A stretch of DNA of 64,000 nucleotides from Flavobacterium sp. CFS9 (GTDB lineage Bacteria; Bacteroidota; Bacteroidia; Flavobacteriales; Flavobacteriaceae). Each line of letters begins with the position of its first letter. Positions within the stretch are counted from its first letter, which is position 1. Shown piece by piece: positions 1 through 8,892 of this stretch. Position numbers and translations under genes: made by a program. Below the pieces are notes generated by a model that did no database searches, had not been told where the DNA came from, and worked only from the letters and a program-made list of their open reading frames with translations. The stretch is from contig NZ_AP031573.1 in NCBI RefSeq assembly GCF_041154745.1, forward strand, positions 248,001-312,000. Reading direction: 5' to 3'.

Positions 1-1980
1 GCTAACTACAGTAATTCTGTTGCCAATGGTATTGGCACAAATGGCGGTTCTTCTGCCGGAAGACAGCCTAATCCGTTAGTAGTTGCTTTGTATCAGCCCC
101 CCGTAGTTCCGATCAAAAATCCTGACGGAAGCTATAACCTGACCAATAATCCGTACGCAACAGCTGTTAACGGGATCATTGCCAATCCGATAAATGATCT
201 GGTGAGTACGACCAATGAAACTAAAATCAACAGGATTCTGACCAGTTTATTCGGTGAATACAAAATCACCAAAAAACTTACCGCAAAAGTGGCTGTCAGC
301 GGTGATGTTATCAATACCAAGCAAAATTACTACGCTCCGGCAACAACAACTACGGGAGCCGGAACGAAAGGTTTTGGTTCTGTTGGAGACCGATTAGTGA
401 GTTCTGTATTGAATGAAAACACTTTGAATTATAACACAACTTTCGGAGATCATCATAAATTTTCAGCCTTAGGTGGATATACACTTCAATACACACAAGG
501 TGAAGTGGTGAATGCAGGAGCCCAGTTCTTTGTAAACGATGCCAATACTTACAATGCTTTACAAGATGGTGTCCCGGTAAAACCTTCTACAGATGCTTTC
601 GAAAGTGTCTTAAAATCATGGCTGACCAGAGTGAATTATTCGTATAAAGGAAAATACAACTTTACGCTTTCCGGCCGTGCAGACGGATCTTCAAGATTCG
701 GTTCAAAATCGTTATGGGGTTATTTCCCTTCGGCAGGATTTTCATGGAATATTACAGATGAATCTTTCGCCAACAATATTAAAGGCTTAACGGAAGCTAA
801 ACTAAGAATAACAGCCGGAACTACGGGTAATCAGGAAATTGGAAATTATCTTTCTCTGGCTCAGATGGGTTCTGTAAATTATGCTTTCGGAGGAACACTG
901 CAAACCGGTTTAGCTCCTACCCGACTGGCCAATCCGGATTTGAAATGGGAAAAAACCAATCAATATAATGTGGGATTGGATTTGTCTTTATTAAACCGCA
1001 AAATCAATTTTGTATTTGATGCGTACTACAAAAAAACAAATGATTTACTGATCAATGTACCTGTGCCGCTGATTTCAGGATATGCGTCTGTATTGCAAAA
1101 TATTGGAGGTGTTGAAAATAAAGGTATCGAGATTGGTCTGATCACCGAAAATCTAAAAACAGAACACTTTTCATGGAATTCTAATTTCGTTTTTTCTGCC
1201 AATAAAAACAAAGTAGTGGCTATCGGAAACGGCGTTGATCAATTTTTTCCTGTAGTACCAAACGGCTCTTTATTACAGCAGCAGCCCGTAACCGTAAAAG
1301 TAGGATTGCCTCTGGGAACTTTTTGGGGATACAAAACCAATGGCATTTTCCAAACTCAGGACGAAGTCAACACTCAACCTAAAATCAACAGTTTAGCCAA
1401 TACAAAAGTTGGAGACCGAAGATATGTGGATACTAACGGTGATGGTGTCATTACAGCTCTTGACAAAGGAAATCTTGGAAGTTCGCAACCTAAATTTGTC
1501 GCAAGCTTCAGCAACACGATTTCGTATCATGACTTTGATCTTAACTTTTCTTTTCAGGGATCTTATGGCGGTAAAGTATTCAATGCTTTAAATCAGCAAT
1601 TAGAAATTTCGACTCTGGGCACCAATGCTAATGTTACTTTAGAAGACCGTTGGACTCCAACGAATCCAAGCAACGAAGTACCAAGAGCTACCAGTTCTCC
1701 ACTAGGGATTGTTTCAGAACGTTACATTGAAGACGCTTCTTTCTTACGATTAAAATTAATTACTCTGGGGTATACTTTACCGAAAAGCCTTTCCAAAAGA
1801 CTGGGTGCTAAGAGCGTTAAATTTTATGTCTCTGCCGAAAACTTAATTACATGGACCAAATACACGGGATATGATCCTGAAGTAAGCTCCTACGAGCAAA
1901 ACAACTTATACCCGGGAATTGATTTTGGCTCTTATCCTAATTCAAAAACATTCATCTCAGGCCTGAACGTAACTTTTTAA
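1..1980 (+). CDS. SusC/RagA-type TonB-linked outer membrane protein, 5'-truncated by the window
   Basis: The reading frame is open from base 1, so the signal peptide, CarboxypepD_reg domain, plug and first barrel strands lie outside the window. What remains is the C-terminal part of the beta barrel. It has SusC barrel-type segments such as GRADGSSRFG and the closing region SFLRLKLITLGYTLP followed by a short strand ending NVTF. Proteins of this family form the outer-membrane channel for a SusD lid and import ligands using TonB energy. The susD partner starts 15 bp downstream and a sulfatase follows, so the cargo is probably a sulfated compound; that substrate is inferred from neighbours only. 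Confidence 0.93.
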   Translation, partial: ANYSNSVANGIGTNGGSSAGRQPNPLVVALYQPPVVPIKNPDGSYNLTNNPYATAVNGIIANPINDLVSTTNETKINRILTSLFGEYKITKKLTAKVAVSGDVINTKQNYYAPATTTTGAGTKGFGSVGDRLVSSVLNENTLNYNTTFGDHHKFSALGGYTLQYTQGEVVNAGAQFFVNDANTYNALQDGVPVKPSTDAFESVLKSWLTRVNYSYKGKYNFTLSGRADGSSRFGSKSLWGYFPSAGFSWNITDESFANNIKGLTEAKLRITAGTTGNQEIGNYLSLAQMGSVNYAFGGTLQTGLAPTRLANPDLKWEKTNQYNVGLDLSLLNRKINFVFDAYYKKTNDLLINVPVPLISGYASVLQNIGGVENKGIEIGLITENLKTEHFSWNSNFVFSANKNKVVAIGNGVDQFFPVVPNGSLLQQQPVTVKVGLPLGTFWGYKTNGIFQTQDEVNTQPKINSLANTKVGDRRYVDTNGDGVITALDKGNLGSSQPKFVASFSNTISYHDFDLNFSFQGSYGGKVFNALNQQLEISTLGTNANVTLEDRWTPTNPSNEVPRATSSPLGIVSERYIEDASFLRLKLITLGYTLPKSLSKRLGAKSVKFYVSAENLITWTKYTGYDPEVSSYEQNNLYPGIDFGSYPNSKTFISGLNVTF

Positions 1981-1995
1981 GAAAAAAAATATAAA

Positions 1996-3468
1996 ATGAA
2001 AAAGCATATTATAACATTCCTATTGAGTGCCGGACTATTGGTATCGTGCACCGATCTAGAGGTCACACCAACCTCATTTGTAACCGAAGACAATTATTTT
2101 AAAACTCAGGACGATGCTGTTGCCAGCTTAACTGCTGTTTATGCTTCATTGAGTCTTGATCCGGGAGAACAGAGTTTATTTGGCCGAAATTTATATTTCC
2201 TGACCGACATGGCTTCTGATTATGCCGCGGCGGGAGTTTCGGCAACCAATCCGCAGGTGAGAGCTTTAAGCAGTCTCACGCATGATGCCACTTCTGATCG
2301 TGTTCAGGTGGCGTGGCGTCAAATCTATGCCGGAATAAACAGAGCCAATGTTGCTATCGATAATATTCCAAAAGTAGCCGGTTCGGACGCTGTTAAAAAC
2401 AGATTGATTCTCGAGGCTAAATTCATTCGAGGTTTACTGTACTTTCAGGCAGTACGCCTTTGGGGCGGAGTTCCGATTGTTTTGCACGAACCGACCTCTA
2501 TTCAATTAGAAAGTTTAAAATCAAAAAGAGCCTCTGTAGCAGAAGTTTATACCCAAATTATTTCAGATTTAAAAGATGCTGAAGCTTTACCAGCAACTTA
2601 TCCTGCCACAGATGCCGGACGTGCTACATCGGGAGCGGCAAAAGCCATTCTGACCAAGGTTTACCTTACGAGAAAAGACTATCCGAATGCTATTTTAAAA
2701 GCCAGAGAAGTAATTAATGGCGGCTATGGATATGCACTTTTTGAAAACTTCCAGGATATTTTTACTAAAACCAAAAAGAACGGAAAAGAACATATTTTCT
2801 CCGTTCAGTTTGAACCCAATCAGGCCGGAAATGGTTCCAGCGGAAGTACTTTTCAGGCTACTTCTTTTACCGGATTCACTGCTACGGAACCTGCTGATAT
2901 TATTTCGGATGTTGCTTTGTTTTATGATATTTATGCTGCCGGAGATACCAGACGTGATGTAAGTTATGCCAAACAATTACCAATTCCCGGTACGGCAAAC
3001 GTATACACTTTTCCGAAACCGATCTTCAAAAAGTATCTGGACTTAACGAATCTGGCCACACCTTCAAACGTAGCCATCAATTTTCCGATAATTCGTTATG
3101 CTGACATTTTACTGTCTTTAGCGGAAGCGATAAACGAACAGGGAGCACCAACTCCCGAGGCCTACGAATTAATCAATCAGGTAAGAAGAAGAGCTTTCGG
3201 AAAACCAATCAATACGCCCGACCCAACAGTTGATTTAGCGGGATTAACGCAAACCACTTTCAGGGCTGCCCTGCAGGAAGAACGCAAAAAAGAATTCGTT
3301 CAGGAAGGACAACGCTGGTTTGATTTGGTTCGTTGGGGAACTTTGGTTACCGAAGTCAAAAAAGTACTGGCCAAAAATTCTGTTTCCGAACGAAATAATT
3401 TATACCCAATTCCACAAAGCGAAAGAAACATCGACCCAATTGGATTGCCACAAAACCCCGGATATTAA
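1996..3468 (+). CDS. RagB/SusD-family nutrient-binding outer membrane lipoprotein
   Basis: A protein of 490 residues with a lipoprotein signal peptide (MKKHIITFLLSAGLLVSC; lipobox Cys18). It has the helical TPR-like SusD fold hallmarks: RANVAIDNI, a region beginning LILEAKFIRGLLYF, the RYADILLSLAEAINE helix, and the C-terminal ERKKEFVQEGQRWFDLVRWG, ending near NPGY as is usual for the family. SusD proteins cap the SusC barrel and bind the ligand on the cell surface. The start is 15 bp after the SusC stop, so the two are certainly co-transcribed. The ligand cannot be told from sequence; the downstream sulfatases suggest a sulfate ester. Confidence 0.95.
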   Translation: MKKHIITFLLSAGLLVSCTDLEVTPTSFVTEDNYFKTQDDAVASLTAVYASLSLDPGEQSLFGRNLYFLTDMASDYAAAGVSATNPQVRALSSLTHDATSDRVQVAWRQIYAGINRANVAIDNIPKVAGSDAVKNRLILEAKFIRGLLYFQAVRLWGGVPIVLHEPTSIQLESLKSKRASVAEVYTQIISDLKDAEALPATYPATDAGRATSGAAKAILTKVYLTRKDYPNAILKAREVINGGYGYALFENFQDIFTKTKKNGKEHIFSVQFEPNQAGNGSSGSTFQATSFTGFTATEPADIISDVALFYDIYAAGDTRRDVSYAKQLPIPGTANVYTFPKPIFKKYLDLTNLATPSNVAINFPIIRYADILLSLAEAINEQGAPTPEAYELINQVRRRAFGKPINTPDPTVDLAGLTQTTFRAALQEERKKEFVQEGQRWFDLVRWGTLVTEVKKVLAKNSVSERNNLYPIPQSERNIDPIGLPQNPGY

Positions 3469-3495
3469 TTAACACAACCCAAAAACTAATACATT

Positions 3496-5415
3496 ATGAA
3501 AAATTTTAAACACAATAGTAAAATTAAAAGTCCGCAAAAAGGACTTTTATTTACTGCGTTGCTTGCAGCGCAACTGAGTTTTGCACAAAACAATCCGAAT
3601 GCTGATTTCAAAGGCGTTATTGGAAAAACTTTAGCCGATTCGAAAGAATATTGGCCTGAGCCTGTAAAAGCACCCGCGGGTGCCCCAAATATTGTCTGGA
3701 TCTTACTGGATGATGTTGGATTTGGAGCTTCAAGTGCTTTTGGAGGTCTTATTCAAACACCCACTTTTGACAATCTGGCCAATAATGGTTTGCGTTACAC
3801 CAATTTTCACACCACGGCTATTTGTGCTCCTACCCGTTCTGCTCTTTTAACGGGAAGAAATTCGGGGAAAGTACACGTAAGCGGCTTCTCTCATACCGTT
3901 TTATCGGCCGGTTTCCCTGGTTGGGACGGAAGAATTCCATCGGATAAAGGTACCATTGCCGAAATTCTGAGAGACAAAGGATACAATACTTTTGCAGTGG
4001 GAAAATACGGTCTAACTCCTGACGAAGAAGCTACTGATGCCGGGCCTTTTGACAGATGGCCTACCGGAAAAGGCTTCGAACATTTCTTTGGCTTCTTAGG
4101 ATCACAAACCGATCAGTACAAACCGGATTTGGTAGAAGACAACGCACATGTTACTCCTGACGGAAGACATTTAACCGATCAGATTACAGACAAAGCCATT
4201 AGCTACATCACCAAACAGCACAAAGCAGCGCCAGACAAACCTTTCTTTTTGTACTATGCGCCGGGTGCTGTACACGCACCTCATCAGGTAGCAGAATCCT
4301 GGAGTGACCCTTACAAAGGAAAATTTGATGAAGGCTGGGATGCTTATCGCGAAAAAGTACTGGCCAACCAGAAAAAATTAGGTGTAATTCCTGCCAATGC
4401 CGTATTACCGGAACGCAATCCGTTGATTACCGACTGGAAAAAACTAACTCCGGATCAAAAGAAAGTGTACGCCCGATTCATGGAAGTGTATGCCGGATAT
4501 CTTACCTATACCGATCATGAAATTGGACGTATCGTTGAGCATTTAAAACAAACCAATCAACTGGAGAATACTTTGATTTTTGTGGCCATTGGCGATAATG
4601 GTGCCAGTAAAGAAGGAACTACACAAGGAACCATCAACCAAAGTCTGTTTGCTCAGGGAGGATCTGATGAAGAAAACCTTCAGAAAAACCTAAACAATAT
4701 TGGTGAAATCGGAACGGCAAAAGGACTCAACACCAATTATCCGTTGGGATGGGCTCAGGCTACGAATGTTCCGTTTAAAAACTGGAAACAAGATGCACAA
4801 TCGGAAGGAGGAACACGTAACCCATTGATTGTTTTTTATCCGAAAGGAATTAAAGAAAAAGGCGGAATCAGAAATCAATACAGCCACGTAACCGATCTGT
4901 TGCCAACAACTTTAGACATTGCCGGAATTAAAACTCCGGAATATATCCGGGAGATCAAACAGGATGCGATTCAGGGTTCTACCTTTTATGCTTCTTTAAA
5001 CGATGCCAAAGCACCTTCATTGCATACTGTTCAATACTATTACATTTTCGGAAACAGAGCCATCTACAAAGATGGCTGGAAAGCAGGAGCCGCTCACCTG
5101 CCGGATTCTTTTGCGGTAAAAAAATCGCTGGGTAAAAACGAAAAACCAACCGAAAGTAATTTTGACACAGACGTATGGGAATTGTACAACCTGAACGAAG
5201 ATTTTAACGAACGTAACGATCTGGCTAAAAAATACCCTGAAAAATTAGCCGAACTTAAAAAACTGTTTGACGAACAAGCTAAAGAAAATAATGTTTACCC
5301 ATTGATAGACTGGCAGGATGTGTACAACAGAAGGATCCACAACACCACAGCCGACAAAGGAAAAACATTACAGGATCTCATCCAACAAGCCACCAGACCC
5401 GGAAATTCAAAATAA
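3496..5415 (+). CDS. Secreted sulfatase (S1 family, arylsulfatase type)
   Basis: A 639-residue sulfatase-fold hydrolase. Residues 1-30 form a Sec signal ending SFAQ. Metal ligands lie in WILLDDVG (Asp72 and Asp73) and in a later DNGAS motif. The signature CAPTRSALLTGR puts the formylglycine precursor at Cys110 in C-x-P-x-R. It is therefore a Cys-type sulfatase that needs a formylglycine-generating maturase, which is not in this window. The enzyme cleaves sulfate esters, releasing sulfate, in the periplasm or at the surface. The length and the block beginning GWDAYREKVL are typical of arylsulfatases of the bacterial AtsA kind rather than glycan sulfatases; that subgrouping is from memory of the family. 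It is 27 bp after susD in the same operon. Confidence 0.95.
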   Translation: MKNFKHNSKIKSPQKGLLFTALLAAQLSFAQNNPNADFKGVIGKTLADSKEYWPEPVKAPAGAPNIVWILLDDVGFGASSAFGGLIQTPTFDNLANNGLRYTNFHTTAICAPTRSALLTGRNSGKVHVSGFSHTVLSAGFPGWDGRIPSDKGTIAEILRDKGYNTFAVGKYGLTPDEEATDAGPFDRWPTGKGFEHFFGFLGSQTDQYKPDLVEDNAHVTPDGRHLTDQITDKAISYITKQHKAAPDKPFFLYYAPGAVHAPHQVAESWSDPYKGKFDEGWDAYREKVLANQKKLGVIPANAVLPERNPLITDWKKLTPDQKKVYARFMEVYAGYLTYTDHEIGRIVEHLKQTNQLENTLIFVAIGDNGASKEGTTQGTINQSLFAQGGSDEENLQKNLNNIGEIGTAKGLNTNYPLGWAQATNVPFKNWKQDAQSEGGTRNPLIVFYPKGIKEKGGIRNQYSHVTDLLPTTLDIAGIKTPEYIREIKQDAIQGSTFYASLNDAKAPSLHTVQYYYIFGNRAIYKDGWKAGAAHLPDSFAVKKSLGKNEKPTESNFDTDVWELYNLNEDFNERNDLAKKYPEKLAELKKLFDEQAKENNVYPLIDWQDVYNRRIHNTTADKGKTLQDLIQQATRPGNSK

Positions 5416-5427
5416 TTAACCCAATAA

Positions 5428-5472
5428 AGATTCAGGTCTTTTGTCAATGTATTAAAGACCTGAATCTCTTTT
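5428..5472 (+). terminator. Hairpin between sulfatase and small membrane gene
   Basis: A perfect 14-bp stem (5428-5441 with 5454-5467) around a 12-nt loop, followed by CTTTTAATT. It sits 13 bp after the sulfatase stop and 18 bp before the ATG of the 39-residue gene. The weak T-run suggests a partial terminator, attenuator or mRNA-processing hairpin that would lower expression of the downstream genes relative to SusC, SusD and the sulfatase. Confidence 0.6.
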
Positions 5473-5485
5473 AATTCCAATCCAC

Positions 5486-5605
5486 ATGAAAAAAGCAGAT
5501 TATGAAATTATAGGAAAGAAAATACTCGTGGGAGCGATTATTTTTTTAGTTCCGTTACTCATTCTGGCGGGAGGTCTAACTTTAATTAGCAACTTTTTAA
5601 AATAA
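5486..5605 (+). CDS. Small single-span membrane protein, 39 residues
   Basis: The ATG at 5486 opens a 39-codon frame ending TAA at 5603-5605, five bases before the next gene. The product has a charged N-terminus (MKKADYEIIGKK), one hydrophobic span (about residues 13-34: ILVGAIIFLVPLL then ILAGGLTLI) and the tail SNFLK. The clean Lys-then-hydrophobic arrangement and the tight spacing to the di-iron gene support a real gene. It is not recognised as a named family. It may assist the downstream membrane enzyme, but that is only inferred from position. Confidence 0.6.
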   Translation: MKKADYEIIGKKILVGAIIFLVPLLILAGGLTLISNFLK

Positions 5606-5610
5606 AAATC

Positions 5611-6681
5611 ATGGCAGCAACAGCTTATAATTCAAAAAGTAAACTAACCAGAGATTTAAGTATTAGTCTCTTCATTTATGCACTGCCTGTTTTGGCAATC
5701 TTTCTGTACTTCAAATTAACGAATGGTGTAATAGCTCAATCCCACATTGCCTTGCCATCATTTTTAGAATTTATCAAACCGGCTTTCGAAAACATCAGAA
5801 CCTGGGGGCTAACAGCTTTTATGGTGGTTCTGGGTATTATCGAATTTACGGCAGGTTTATACGACGATCAATGGACGGGTCAGGAACGCAAAGTAGATAT
5901 CATTTGTTTTCTGGCGCCTAAATTGCTTTTACCTCCGGTAGTTGCTTTTTTCAGTCTTACTGCATTACCGTACTTAATTCCCAATCTTGCCAACTCCCTT
6001 TCGTGGGTTCCGTTTTGGGGAGGCTTTTTCCTGATCGCAGTAGCCGATGATTTAACACAGTATTGGTACCATCGTCTGCACCATCAGGTTCCTTTTTTAT
6101 GGCGCTTTCACCGAACGCACCACTCCGCTCCGTACATGGGAATGGCGATGGCATCCAGACAAAACTTTATTTACACCGTTTTCTTTTCGCAAATTTACTT
6201 AACGGCAACTTTAACTTTTTTAGGTTTAGGATTGCCCGCTTTATTTGTATTGGTCATCAAAAGTTTCATCACTTTAGGCGCTCACTCCAGTATTGCCTGG
6301 GACAAACCGTTTTACAAATACAAAGTTTTACATCCGATTGCGTGGGTTCTGGAACGTTTAATTTCAACTCCTGCAACTCATCACGCCCATCATGCGGATA
6401 CCAGCGGTGACGGTGTAGGACATTTTAAAGGGAACTTTGGAAATATGTTTTTTATCTGGGACATTATTTTCGGAACAGGTTTAATCACCAGAAAATTTCC
6501 AAAATCATACGGAATGAAATCTTACAAACAAGAAGAATGGTACGCACAGTTTCTTTGGCCCATCTTCAAATCCAAAAAAGAAGGAAGTGCTTTGGCTGAA
6601 GGAGTGCTGGCAGTTCCACTACGACAAAAAGTAGAAAACACATTGCCTAATCCGACTTACTATGAACAAATTCAATCTTAA
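5611..6681 (+). CDS. Sterol desaturase / fatty acid hydroxylase superfamily membrane enzyme
   Basis: A 356-residue multi-span membrane protein (spans near 18-36, 66-82, 100-125, 130-148 and 195-225). It has the His clusters of the superfamily: HRLHH at 154-158, HRTHH at 167-171 and HHAHH about 90 residues later, which together bind two irons. Family members hydroxylate or desaturate lipid-like substrates with O2 at the cytoplasmic membrane face. Its place between two sulfatases is unusual. The substrate is unknown; a sulfated sterol or lipid, or a sulfonate, would fit the neighbours but is speculation. It starts five bases after the small membrane gene and is followed after five bases by the rhodanese-thioredoxin gene. 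Confidence 0.88.
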   Translation: MAATAYNSKSKLTRDLSISLFIYALPVLAIFLYFKLTNGVIAQSHIALPSFLEFIKPAFENIRTWGLTAFMVVLGIIEFTAGLYDDQWTGQERKVDIICFLAPKLLLPPVVAFFSLTALPYLIPNLANSLSWVPFWGGFFLIAVADDLTQYWYHRLHHQVPFLWRFHRTHHSAPYMGMAMASRQNFIYTVFFSQIYLTATLTFLGLGLPALFVLVIKSFITLGAHSSIAWDKPFYKYKVLHPIAWVLERLISTPATHHAHHADTSGDGVGHFKGNFGNMFFIWDIIFGTGLITRKFPKSYGMKSYKQEEWYAQFLWPIFKSKKEGSALAEGVLAVPLRQKVENTLPNPTYYEQIQS

Positions 6682-6686
6682 CGATC

Positions 6687-7406
6687 ATGATAAAAAATAA
6701 AACAATCCAAAACAGGATCGCCATCGTGATACTGTTTTTATCCGGAATTGGTTTCGCACAGCAAAAATCAACCAACACCGTCTCTCTGGACATTTTTTAC
6801 GCTAAAATTCAAAACGAAAAAAAACCGCAGATCATTGATGCCCGAGGCCCTGAAGAATTTGCGCTGAACCACATCAATGGAGCACAAAACTTTAATTTGG
6901 AATCGAAAGATTATGCCAAACGCATTGCTGCTTTAGATAAAACAAAACCGGTTTTCACTTACTCCATCGGTGCAGGCAGAAGTGTCTGGCTTGCTGATGC
7001 ATTACTGAAAAATGGTTTTAAAGAAGCTTATAGCTTAGAAGGCGGCATTGCCAATTGGATTGGAAACGGAAAACCTTTTTATACCAATTCAAAAAGCAAA
7101 TTAACCTTAGCCGAATACAACAAAATCATTACAGAAAACAATGATGTTTTGGTTGATATTGGCTCCATTTACTGTGGTGCCTGCAAAAAAGTAAAACCTG
7201 TTCTGGAAACCATCAGAGCACAATACGGAACCAATTTAAAAATCGTTGAAATTGACCTGGAAGACAGTCCGCAAGTAATTGCCGACTTAAAAACAGTAAA
7301 AGTTTTCCCTACTTTGATTTTATACAAAAAAGGCAAAATTGTTTTCAAAAAAGAAGGTCTCGGAGATTTAAAAAATGATGTCGATGTTGCTTTGGCTTCC
7401 AAATAA
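6687..7406 (+). CDS. Exported rhodanese-like / thioredoxin-like fusion protein
   Basis: A 239-residue protein with a signal peptide (1-25, ending GFAQ). A rhodanese domain spans about 33-130 (IDARGPEEFALNHINGA; then EGGIANWIGNGKPF) and a thioredoxin domain about 135-235 with redox motif CGAC (Cys163, Cys166) and the cis-Pro segment VFPTLILY. In the rhodanese active loop (TYSIGAGRS) the catalytic Cys is Ser93, so sulfur transfer by the classical persulfide route is unlikely. The domain may bind rather than convert sulfur species. The thioredoxin half keeps its cysteines and should be redox active in the periplasm. It is co-transcribed with the di-iron enzyme. Confidence 0.88.
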   Translation: MIKNKTIQNRIAIVILFLSGIGFAQQKSTNTVSLDIFYAKIQNEKKPQIIDARGPEEFALNHINGAQNFNLESKDYAKRIAALDKTKPVFTYSIGAGRSVWLADALLKNGFKEAYSLEGGIANWIGNGKPFYTNSKSKLTLAEYNKIITENNDVLVDIGSIYCGACKKVKPVLETIRAQYGTNLKIVEIDLEDSPQVIADLKTVKVFPTLILYKKGKIVFKKEGLGDLKNDVDVALASK

Positions 7407-7436
7407 AAAACTTTTTCTCATAAAATAAATAGTACA

Positions 7437-8699
7437 ATGCCAACCCAAACAAAACGATTTACCCTTCACGAGGACTGGACGGTTGTGATCCTCGGATTTA
7501 TCATCATCGGAATTTCTCTTTTTCTATTTCTTCCTGAGGTTCCAACTTTCAAATGGTCAACTGGATCAGATTTAGCAGCGGATGTACTTAGTTTCGGAAA
7601 CCTGAAAATCCTCGGATTTCAATTTATATATTTAATTCTAGTGGGAACATTGGGAACTTTTTTGATTGGAAAATCAGTCAAAAACTTTTTATTGGGTTTT
7701 CCGATCGTTTATCTGTTAACCGTATTTGCCTTGGTGATCTCCGGAAATACCGCCATCAAAGGTCTAAATCTCGAAGCGGTAATTTTCAGTTTAATCATAG
7801 GTCTCTGTCTGGGTAATTTTTTCATCCTTCCACGATGGTTTCGTTCCTCACTTTCGACAGAAGTTTTTGTCAAAATTGGCTTGGTTTTATTGGGGACCAC
7901 TGTGATTTTCTCAGACATTCTAAAAGCCGGTTCACTCGGGCTTATTCAGGCATTAGTCGTTGTACTATCAGTTTGGTACTTTGCCTTCTGGCTATGCAAA
8001 AAACTAAAGGTCGACAACGAGTTGACCATGATGATTTCAAGTGCTGTTTCCATTTGTGGAGTTTCTGCGGCAATTGCGACTTCTGGTGCCATCAAAGGCG
8101 ATTCAAAAAAACTGTCTTATGTGATTTCTATTGTTTTGGTCACCGCAATCCCCATGATGATTTTCATGCCCATAATTGCTACACATTTCAACTTTCCTGA
8201 AGAAGTAACCGGAGCGTGGCTGGGCGGTAGTATTGATACTTCGGGAGCCGTTGTGGCTTCAGGTTCTTTAGTTGGTGAAACCGCTCTAAAAATTAGTACA
8301 ATTGTTAAATTCTCTCAAAATGTACTGTTAGGACTAGCTGCTTTTGCCATATCCGTTTACTGGACTTATACTCAGAACAAATCGGAAGAAGCTGTTGCAT
8401 CAAAACCAACCTTAGCTGTTATCTGGGAACGTTTCCCAAAATTCATCATTGGATTCATTGCGGCTTCACTCCTCTTTTCATTTCTTTTGACTGACGAAGT
8501 GAGAGACGAAGTAAAAGACAGCTTAAAGAATCTGCAAGGTATTTGGTTTGCCCTGGCCTTTACCAGTATCGGACTGGAAACCAAATTTAAAGATTTACTG
8601 GGCAATACCAGCCGAAAACCTTTATATGCCTTTTTAATAGCACAATTGTTCAATATCATTGTCACACTGATCATCGCTTTTATACTTTTCAAAGAATAA
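7437..8699 (+). CDS. YeiH-family putative sulfate exporter
   Basis: A 420-residue integral membrane protein with about ten hydrophobic spans. It matches the YeiH/UPF0324 family: the block ISSAVSICGVSAAIATSGAI, the segment GAWLGGSIDTSGAVVASGSL and the ending FTSIGLETKF. The family is annotated as putative sulfate exporters; direct biochemical proof is thin. Its position 30 bp after the rhodanese fusion and between two sulfatase genes fits a role in handling sulfate or another sulfur anion released by the pathway. Confidence 0.85.
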   Translation: MPTQTKRFTLHEDWTVVILGFIIIGISLFLFLPEVPTFKWSTGSDLAADVLSFGNLKILGFQFIYLILVGTLGTFLIGKSVKNFLLGFPIVYLLTVFALVISGNTAIKGLNLEAVIFSLIIGLCLGNFFILPRWFRSSLSTEVFVKIGLVLLGTTVIFSDILKAGSLGLIQALVVVLSVWYFAFWLCKKLKVDNELTMMISSAVSICGVSAAIATSGAIKGDSKKLSYVISIVLVTAIPMMIFMPIIATHFNFPEEVTGAWLGGSIDTSGAVVASGSLVGETALKISTIVKFSQNVLLGLAAFAISVYWTYTQNKSEEAVASKPTLAVIWERFPKFIIGFIAASLLFSFLLTDEVRDEVKDSLKNLQGIWFALAFTSIGLETKFKDLLGNTSRKPLYAFLIAQLFNIIVTLIIAFILFKE

Positions 8700-8781
8700 C
8701 AATCTGAATCCTTTTTTTTGAACACTTTAAAACGTAACTTATTGTGCCTAAAACACATTTCGTCAAAAATAAATCGTAGAG

Positions 8782-8815
8782 TTGTTCTAAAAAATCATAA
8801 TTTACTCTACTTTTT
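8782..8815 (+). promoter_or_regulatory. Possible promoter of the second sulfatase gene
   Basis: TTG at 8782-8784 and TACTTTTT at 8808-8815 are 23 bp apart, close to the Bacteroidota TTG / TAnnTTTG promoter with the final G replaced. The 193-bp gap before the second sulfatase otherwise holds no gene. It may give the second sulfatase its own transcript. Confidence 0.3.
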
Positions 8816-8892
8816 AAAAGCTATGTTTCCAGGTCTCAAACCGATTCAATAAAAGATGAAACCAGTTTCAGCAACTCACAACATGAATTAAA

